DNA from: Chaetomium olivaceum
Taxonomy: Eukaryota; Ascomycota; Sordariomycetes; Sordariales; Chaetomiaceae
Length of the DNA: 64,000 bases
NCBI GenBank assembly: GCA_039881045.1
Contig: JAYWVB010000015.1
Span: forward strand, 434,001 to 498,000
Reading direction: 5' to 3'
This document shows positions 58,277 to 64,000 of the stretch, in pieces. Below the pieces are notes generated by a model that did not search any database, was not told where the DNA came from, and was given only the letters and a program-made list of their open reading frames with translations. Within the stretch, counting starts at the first letter, position 1; each line of letters begins with the position of its first letter. The translations under genes were made by a program, and so were the position numbers.

Positions 58277-60718
58277 ATGGCGACCAACCCACAAGCATTC
58301 TACTGCCTGTGGCAAAACGACACCATCCGCGAGAAACTCTTCGAGCTACTGCCGAAGGAGGACATCTGCGCGGTTAGACTGGCCAACTCAGCCTGTTGCA
58401 ATCTGGTCACAAAGAGATTATTCCTACGAACCAACCTAACCTTTTCGGCAAATAGCCTCACCAAGGCCAGCCGGATAGAGGCCCTGTCGAGGATTGGACA
58501 CCATATCGAGCACCTCACATTCTCCTTTCCCCATTCTAACGCCACCTTCCTCCCTCCCCTTATCCACCCCCAAACTGGCGAGGTGATATGCTTCCTCTAC
58601 AACCCCCACACATCCACCGAGTCGGGCGCGACAAGACCCAAATACGGCAACTCGGAGCTGGGCGAGATCTTGACGCAGCAGTACCCGCCTCTCTTCCACG
58701 CCGCCACTCACGTGCCTTCCTTCATCAATGCCATGAAGCACATGACCAACATGCGGCACCTCACCATCAAGACACCAGGACAGAACCCCACGGAGCGGTA
58801 CCGCCGGGACATCGTGGACTATGCGCTGATGAGCCTGCGCATCTCATTGGAGCGCGCGCCACTTACCAAGCTCTCGAAGCTCACTCTGTCGGGGGTGCAC
58901 GCATCTGCGTTTACCTACCTCCGCCACGCCCCGGGATTCGGCGCGCTGCCCTCTGCGTCGGTACGGTGGCGCCAGATTCGGAAACTTTACATCTCCGTCG
59001 AATCCTGGGATTTTTACGGCCCGTCGCCCGGCCTGGACCACCTGAAGGTGATCGACGACTATATCCGAACCTTTGCGCCGCGGCTTGACAAATTCTCCTT
59101 CACCTGGCTGGGACGTAGGGGACCCTGCCCCATTGCACTTTCTGGCGACCCCCTTTTCGCCCCGCCACGGAGCTCGAAGAAGCTCTTCAACGAAGTCACC
59201 AGCCCTATGTCTCCGCTGCCGCCGCGGCCCTTCCGCAGGCCTCTCATCATGCCGCGGCTCCGGTCCATGTCGGTGCGCAACGCGACCATGAACGTTGACC
59301 AGCTGCGCGGCCTCGTCTCAAACCACAAGGACACGGTGCGCGAATTTGATTTCGAGAATGTGGCGCTCATCAAGGGCGGCAGCTGGGACGAGGCGCTTGC
59401 TCCGCTGACCGAGGGCGAGACCAGCGATTCGTGGTCGCGCCGGTCGGTAGGCGCTAGTGACTGCAGGCCTGGGACGTCAAGGTCAAACACCTCTGGCTCC
59501 GCAGTCGCCAGCTCGGTAGAGGACGAACATCTCCCGGCCTCGTCAGCAGCTGCAACGGCGGCCAGCCGGGAACTATTCGAAGTCGACTTAGACGGCATGG
59601 TATTCGGTGGTGCCAACGACGTCGACAACTTCGAGGCGGGCGTTGAGGAGTGGGCGATGGGGGTCACTGCCGCCGCCCATGGAGCCTCGCGTCCTAACTC
59701 GGCCGGAGGAAGACAGGGAACATCACGGCCCAACTCGGCTGGGGAGAGGACAGAGGACGATGGTGGCTTGGCTTCGGATATCGAGGCGGCGAGAGAGGCA
59801 AGCCAGGGATTCACCACGAAGCTCAAGAAACATCGCATGCGCAGGAGGTCGCGCAAACATGACGAAGAAGATGAAGTCCATGAACATGAAGAGGAGCGCA
59901 GGAGATCGCGCAAGCATGGTGAAGATCATGAAGTTCGTGAACACGAAGATGAGCGCAAGAGCGAAGGCCGGAGGAGTGAGCGTCACAGCGGTGGCCATCG
60001 CCACCACAGCAGCCGGAGCCACCACAAACACTCCCGCAGCGACGACACCAGCGATCGGCATTCCTCCAGCCGGGATTCACCACGGCGACACCGCCGCCAT
60101 CGCCGACACCGCTCGGAAGAAGTACCCGAAGTCCCATTCATGCCTGAAGTCATTGGCACGGACGATGAGGCTTATACCCCGCCCGAGACACCACGGCCGA
60201 AAATGGACATCAGTGTGCCCATCCTAAACCCCGACCCGCTCCCCGTCATGTTGCAGCCAACAGTATACGACGCATCGGCCAGATTCGGTCCCTTGCTAAG
60301 CACGCCGGAGTCCTCGCCCCGGTCGGACGACGGTCTCTCTCCGACGCAGCGCTCCATCGAGGCCGACATGCTCGCCGAGGCCGAAGAGGCAGCAGCGCGC
60401 TCCTCGGCGCTCCAGCGAGCCAAGCAAGCCGTCATCACAAAGCTGTCGCGCGAGTTTTCCAAGCGGAAGGTCGACGGAGGCGACCCTCGCGACAAGGGCT
60501 CAGCCGCCGTGGTCGCTAGCCTGTCGGCGCTCAACCTCGGCATGAACCTGCCCGCACAGCACTACAGCGGGCTGAGCTGCGGGTCGTCGTCAAGCGTGGC
60601 CCACCGGCTTAGGGAAGGCCTCTTTGGGCGGAGTATGGCCAACGTGGCCATCGCACCTGACCATCGCAGTCTAGAGAGCCAGAGTGCTTTGGTGCCGTTG
60701 ATGTTTAGTCGGTCTTAG
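58277..60718 (+). CDS. F-box-like protein with leucine-rich-type middle and Arg/Ser/His-rich region
   Basis: A single exon of 813 residues from ATG 58277, whose context (ACCATGG) is strong; the frame is open upstream but has no ATG. Residues ~10-50 (IREKLFELLPKEDICAVRLANSACCNLVTKRLF) have the helix pattern of an F-box, the Skp1-binding motif of SCF ubiquitin ligases. Residues ~60-380 contain Leu-periodic segments (MRHLTIKTPG, KLSKLTLSGV, IRKLYISVESW, LDKFSFTWLG, MPRLRSMSVRNA), suggesting irregular leucine-rich repeats for substrate binding. Residues ~515-620 are an Arg/Ser/Lys/Glu/His-rich disordered stretch with a diverged tandem unit (RRRSRKH..E). Substrate unknown. No frame breaks. Confidence 0.75.
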   Translation: MATNPQAFYCLWQNDTIREKLFELLPKEDICAVRLANSACCNLVTKRLFLRTNLTFSANSLTKASRIEALSRIGHHIEHLTFSFPHSNATFLPPLIHPQTGEVICFLYNPHTSTESGATRPKYGNSELGEILTQQYPPLFHAATHVPSFINAMKHMTNMRHLTIKTPGQNPTERYRRDIVDYALMSLRISLERAPLTKLSKLTLSGVHASAFTYLRHAPGFGALPSASVRWRQIRKLYISVESWDFYGPSPGLDHLKVIDDYIRTFAPRLDKFSFTWLGRRGPCPIALSGDPLFAPPRSSKKLFNEVTSPMSPLPPRPFRRPLIMPRLRSMSVRNATMNVDQLRGLVSNHKDTVREFDFENVALIKGGSWDEALAPLTEGETSDSWSRRSVGASDCRPGTSRSNTSGSAVASSVEDEHLPASSAAATAASRELFEVDLDGMVFGGANDVDNFEAGVEEWAMGVTAAAHGASRPNSAGGRQGTSRPNSAGERTEDDGGLASDIEAAREASQGFTTKLKKHRMRRRSRKHDEEDEVHEHEEERRRSRKHGEDHEVREHEDERKSEGRRSERHSGGHRHHSSRSHHKHSRSDDTSDRHSSSRDSPRRHRRHRRHRSEEVPEVPFMPEVIGTDDEAYTPPETPRPKMDISVPILNPDPLPVMLQPTVYDASARFGPLLSTPESSPRSDDGLSPTQRSIEADMLAEAEEAAARSSALQRAKQAVITKLSREFSKRKVDGGDPRDKGSAAVVASLSALNLGMNLPAQHYSGLSCGSSSSVAHRLREGLFGRSMANVAIAPDHRSLESQSALVPLMFSRS

Positions 60719-62108
60719 GGTGGTAGTGCAGAGAGAGAGAGGTTTCGGTTGTTGGGGAAGTGCGGCGTCTCGGTGTTCCGACAGGCTTTCTACACGGAGT
60801 TGAACGAGGAAATGGCCAGGGAGGTTGGCCCGGATAACGAAAAAAACCACATGATACCATGGGAAACGGAGGATTCGAAACTATACATACACTACGACTT
60901 GTAATGACCTCTCCTTTTGTTCAAATTACGATTTATGAATGACACAAATAAAATAAACAACATGCCTCAACCATGACCGAGAATAACTCATTGTTTCCGT
61001 CATCTTCTAGTTATGTTTTGGTGATGAATTATTAACTACGTAGTAGTTGGGATGAACCAGTCTCAACTACGTACGTAATGATGTTAAGTTCGTAGCACTG
61101 AGACAATCAACATCCATCTGATCCTTAGCACCGCATCGGCCCGTTGCGAAAATTACGTGCACTTGTATAGTAAGTACATGGGAGATGTATTCGTAGTGCC
61201 GCCGACCATAACTACTTTTACCATGCATTCCTCTTCTTCCTCCCCATGCTTGCATTGTCCGAAGGACTGGGTTAGCAATTTAATTTATTCATTGGGTTGT
61301 TTCGAATACCCGCCTTGCGAAAAGAACCCTCTCGCATAATATTCAGCTTATCACAACCAAAAATGAGGCAGGCTGCCGATCTGGATAGTTATCCCATCAG
61401 CCAATCGATCGGGAACTGGAGTGTTCGATCACGAATTATCAGGTGGGGCTCCCACGAAATCAAACCCGGCCGGGCGCGTTCTAGATCCATCTTAGCTTTC
61501 TTGGCCTTTTTGGGCTGACGAATTGGACCAGGTTCCCCAGCCTGCTGGAGCAAAGGCACCATTTGATGTTCTCTTCGGTTTCGCCGTGTTCCCCGGATGC
61601 GCTTCTCTCCGAACCCACCGATCTTCTCTTGGCCAGAACCTTTTGGCTTTTGTCGATCAACCTGTGTTTTTGCGGCGTGCAACGATTCTCGGCACCATAG
61701 CCCGGACCGTCAACTTCCCGCCGTTGTAACCAAGCCACTCGTGGAATCGTCTGTTCTTCGCGTGGCTGAATTTCAACATTCATACGCCAAGCCCAGCCTT
61801 GCACGACAGCAGCGGCAGCAGCGGCAACGGCGGTGGTTGCAAATCCCGGGCCTGGAACAGACGAAATCTGTCAACGTCGAGCTCACGAGGTCGGAGGAGC
61901 ACCTATGAGTCGGTAGAGCCTTCGATCGTCACTCGGGCCTGGACAGTGCCAAATTTACCCTCGGCGACCGAACCACCGACAAAACAGCTGGTTGTTTTTT
62001 GATATTCGGCCTGGACGCGCCGCTGCACCTTGTTTTGGCTGCGACGAAAAAGAATATGCCTCGGGCGAGGCGGTCCCGCTTCGACTCCGTCGTTCGGTCT
62101 GCTTGAAG
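60719..62108. other. Intergenic region with an imperfect hairpin
   Basis: Between two plus-strand genes. Arms at ~61037-61052 and 61061-61073 (TACGTAGTAGTTGGGA against TCTCAACTACGTA, one TAG bulge) can pair around an 8-base loop. The right part fits the leader of the kinase gene. Confidence 0.45.
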
Positions 62109-64000
62109 ATGAGGATCGCGATCCGGGAACAGCTCGCAGCGGTTGTGGTACTCACCGTTGGGGTTGCCCTCGCCATCGTTTCTATTCCCGTCTGGGTGTT
62201 TGTGAACAGTTTTGTCGCCGGTGTCGAGTCCGACGGCTTGTCCCTGACTGCTTCTCTCAAGGCCGCGAGGATTGCCTCTGAGATCAACCTGATTCAAACG
62301 GCCTGCCAAACCATCTCGACGCGCTTGTTGCTACAAGATGGCTTCACCAAGTTCTATAATTCCTCAGTGAACAACGAAACCGATGACGACCCCTGGAGGG
62401 GAGCCCAGTCCGACATTGAGAGTGCCCTCTCTCGTACCGGCTTCTCTGGCTTGCTGCAAGCTCGCCTGTACTCACGAAACACAACTGGAGACCCAAAGGG
62501 CCTCTTCAGCATCACCGGTAACGGGGCCAGAGAGTCAGGCCGCATATTGTTGCCGTACACAGCCCCCAATGGCTCCCAAGTGTATCTCGGAGACCCGGAA
62601 CATGGCTTCCCACCGTCGCTCTATCCCAATATCACGTACCGCGACCTTGGCCGTCCCAACGAGGCCATGCCCAGCACCAATGCCTTCTCCGCTGCCGTGT
62701 TCCCCGGGGTTTCCTTAGGAAACGGCAGCGAGAAGGCAGGTGTCCTTCTTGGGCCATTGGTCATCAACTCGACGTTTGCCCTCCTCTCTATCACCATCCC
62801 TGTCCGCGACGTGAAGAACACCGATTATATTATCGGCTACATGACGCTAGTTGCGAACTCGAAAACGCTCGTCGAAGTTCAAAATTCCGTCGAAGGCTTG
62901 GGCAGTACCGGAATTGTGTTGTTCATCGGTTCCGTCAACCCTTGGAATCACTTCAGCGCACCTGTAGCTGCAAGCAATAGGACTTGGGTGCCGCCACTGG
63001 AGGAATTCCGTGAACAGGAAGTACAATTTCTTCTCCCACCGCAGCCGGCAGCTGGTCAACGAGACCGACACAATCACCGAAGCTTTGGATCTGGTAGATA
63101 CAGCGATGCATTCGCGCTACACCAGTATCCGGCCGTGCTCAATGTTCTCAGCAGCCAAAACCCCAAGTATGTCAACACTCATCCCCCATTCTCTCTCTTC
63201 TATCTGGCATCCGGTGGCTCCAGTAACGCCCATGAGGCCATGGTTGAGTAAGGCATGGCTAACATCGCTGGACAGCCCGAACAACGCCACCAGCAGGCTC
63301 TCGGCGACGAATGAACAAGGATACTCGGTAGCCGTGGGTGTTGCCCGGCCGCAGAGCTCACTGGTATCTTGGGCTATCGTTGTGGAAAAGGACCAGAGCG
63401 AGGCTTACCAGCCGATCCAGACGCTCCGCAGCATCCTTTTGGGCTGCGTCTTTGGAACCCTCGGTCTGATTCTGTTACTCGTCTTCCCATTTGCGCACTG
63501 GAGTGTCATGCATGCCAATCAGGCGTTTGAGGATCGCCACCAAGAACTCTGTGGATCCCCCCGGCTATGAGGATGATGAGGACGACGTCTTTGATGAGGA
63601 GAACCCGAGCTCGGGTGGGACGACATCCGGAAGGTCTTCTGAAAAGGGGATGTTGGCTAAGATCCGCCGGAAGATTCGCAAACGACGCAGAGCTAAGCTA
63701 CGGGAAGGCGTGGCGGTCGAGCCAGGGCGTCGTCAGTTCAAGATACCCGCCAAAGTTGAGGATGGGAAGCATTACGTGACAGACGAATTGACGGAACTCA
63801 CCCAAACATTCAACGAGATGACGGAGGAACTGCTAAAGCAATACACATCGCTTGACGAAAAGGTGGCTGAACGGACAAAGGAGCTGGAAATCAGCAAGAA
63901 GGCTGCTGAAGCGGCCAACGAGAGCAAGACGCTTTTCATCGCCAACATCTCGCATGAGCTGAAAACACCCCTCAACGGCATCATGGGCATGTGCGCCGTC
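62109..64000 (+). CDS. Sln1-like membrane histidine kinase, N-terminal part (cut by window end); 4-bp duplication breaks the frame
   Basis: Exon 1 is 62109-63166 and exon 2 starts at 63276 (109-nt GTATGT..GACAG intron with CTAAC). A first membrane span (residues ~10-32, AVVVLTVGVALAIVSIPVWV) and a second (~405-425, ILLGCVFGTLGLILLLVF) enclose a ~370-residue extracellular domain rich in N-x-S/T sites, as in osmosensing Sln1 kinases that signal to the HOG MAP-kinase cascade. After the second span come an acidic/basic linker, a coiled-coil (EKVAERTKELEISKKAAEAANESK) and the H-box ISHELKTPLNG, His codon at 63953-63955. ATP-binding and receiver domains lie beyond the window. After HWSV the tandem ATGCATGC (63508-63515) throws the frame off; with one ATGC the frame runs MPIRRLRIATKNSVDPPGYE and onward. 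Confidence 0.85.

Overview
The window reads as nuclear DNA of a filamentous ascomycete, probably a Sordariomycete (Sordariales-like). Genes are mostly 2-6 exons with short introns (52-195 nt) that carry GTAAGT/GTGAGT-type donors and CTAAC/CTGAC-type branch sites. The gene set includes a HAM1-family protein, two Zn2Cys6 regulators, Atg5, an Orm protein, a Cockayne-syndrome-A-like WD40 protein and a hybrid-type histidine kinase. I see no bacterial operons, CRISPR, rRNA or convincing tRNA.

Layout, left to right. 0.2-2.9 kb (-): a membrane/coiled-coil reading frame followed after one TAG by an acidic, proline-rich frame, perhaps one gene. 4.9-7.6 kb (-): a caspase-like protease fused to C2H2 zinc fingers. 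9.5-12.1 kb (-): a Zn2Cys6 regulator. 14.2-16.2 kb (-): a patatin-like protein whose nucleophile serine is glycine. 16.7-19.3 kb (+): an apparently intact Crypton tyrosine-recombinase transposon gene. 20.8-23.1 kb (+): HAM1-like. 23.8-24.5 kb (+): MARVEL-type membrane protein. 26-27 kb (+): Gly/His-rich repeat protein. 27.3-28.9 kb (-): CSA/ERCC8-like. 29.3-30.1 kb (+): Rrn10-like candidate. 30.1-35.2 kb: a 5-kb stretch without a credible gene. 35.2-39.0 kb (+): a second, long Zn2Cys6 regulator. 40.1-41.1 kb (-): Atg5. 43.4-47.6 kb (-): a long conserved-looking fungal protein with many frame breaks. 50.4-51.8 kb (-): a secreted, probably GPI-anchored Glu-Gly repeat protein. 52.6-53.3 kb (-): Orm1/2. 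54.5-56.6 kb (+): Air-like CCHC zinc-knuckle protein. 58.3-60.7 kb (+): F-box-like protein with an Arg/Ser/His-rich tail. 62.1 kb to the right edge (+): Sln1-like histidine kinase, cut by the window.

The genes are housekeeping and regulatory loci that do not form one pathway. The most notable items are the Crypton, the caspase/zinc-finger fusion, the patatin with Ser to Gly, the acidic repeat surface protein, and the duplicated module in the zinc-knuckle protein.

A cross-cutting observation concerns quality. At least seven otherwise conserved genes carry short frame breaks with no intron to explain them. Most are cured by adding or removing one base in a short homopolymer, and one is a tandem ATGC duplication. 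This looks more like base-calling or assembly error than gene death, but raw reads would have to decide. Exon coordinates below were worked out by hand from splice signals and frame; family names come from motif recognition, not database searches.
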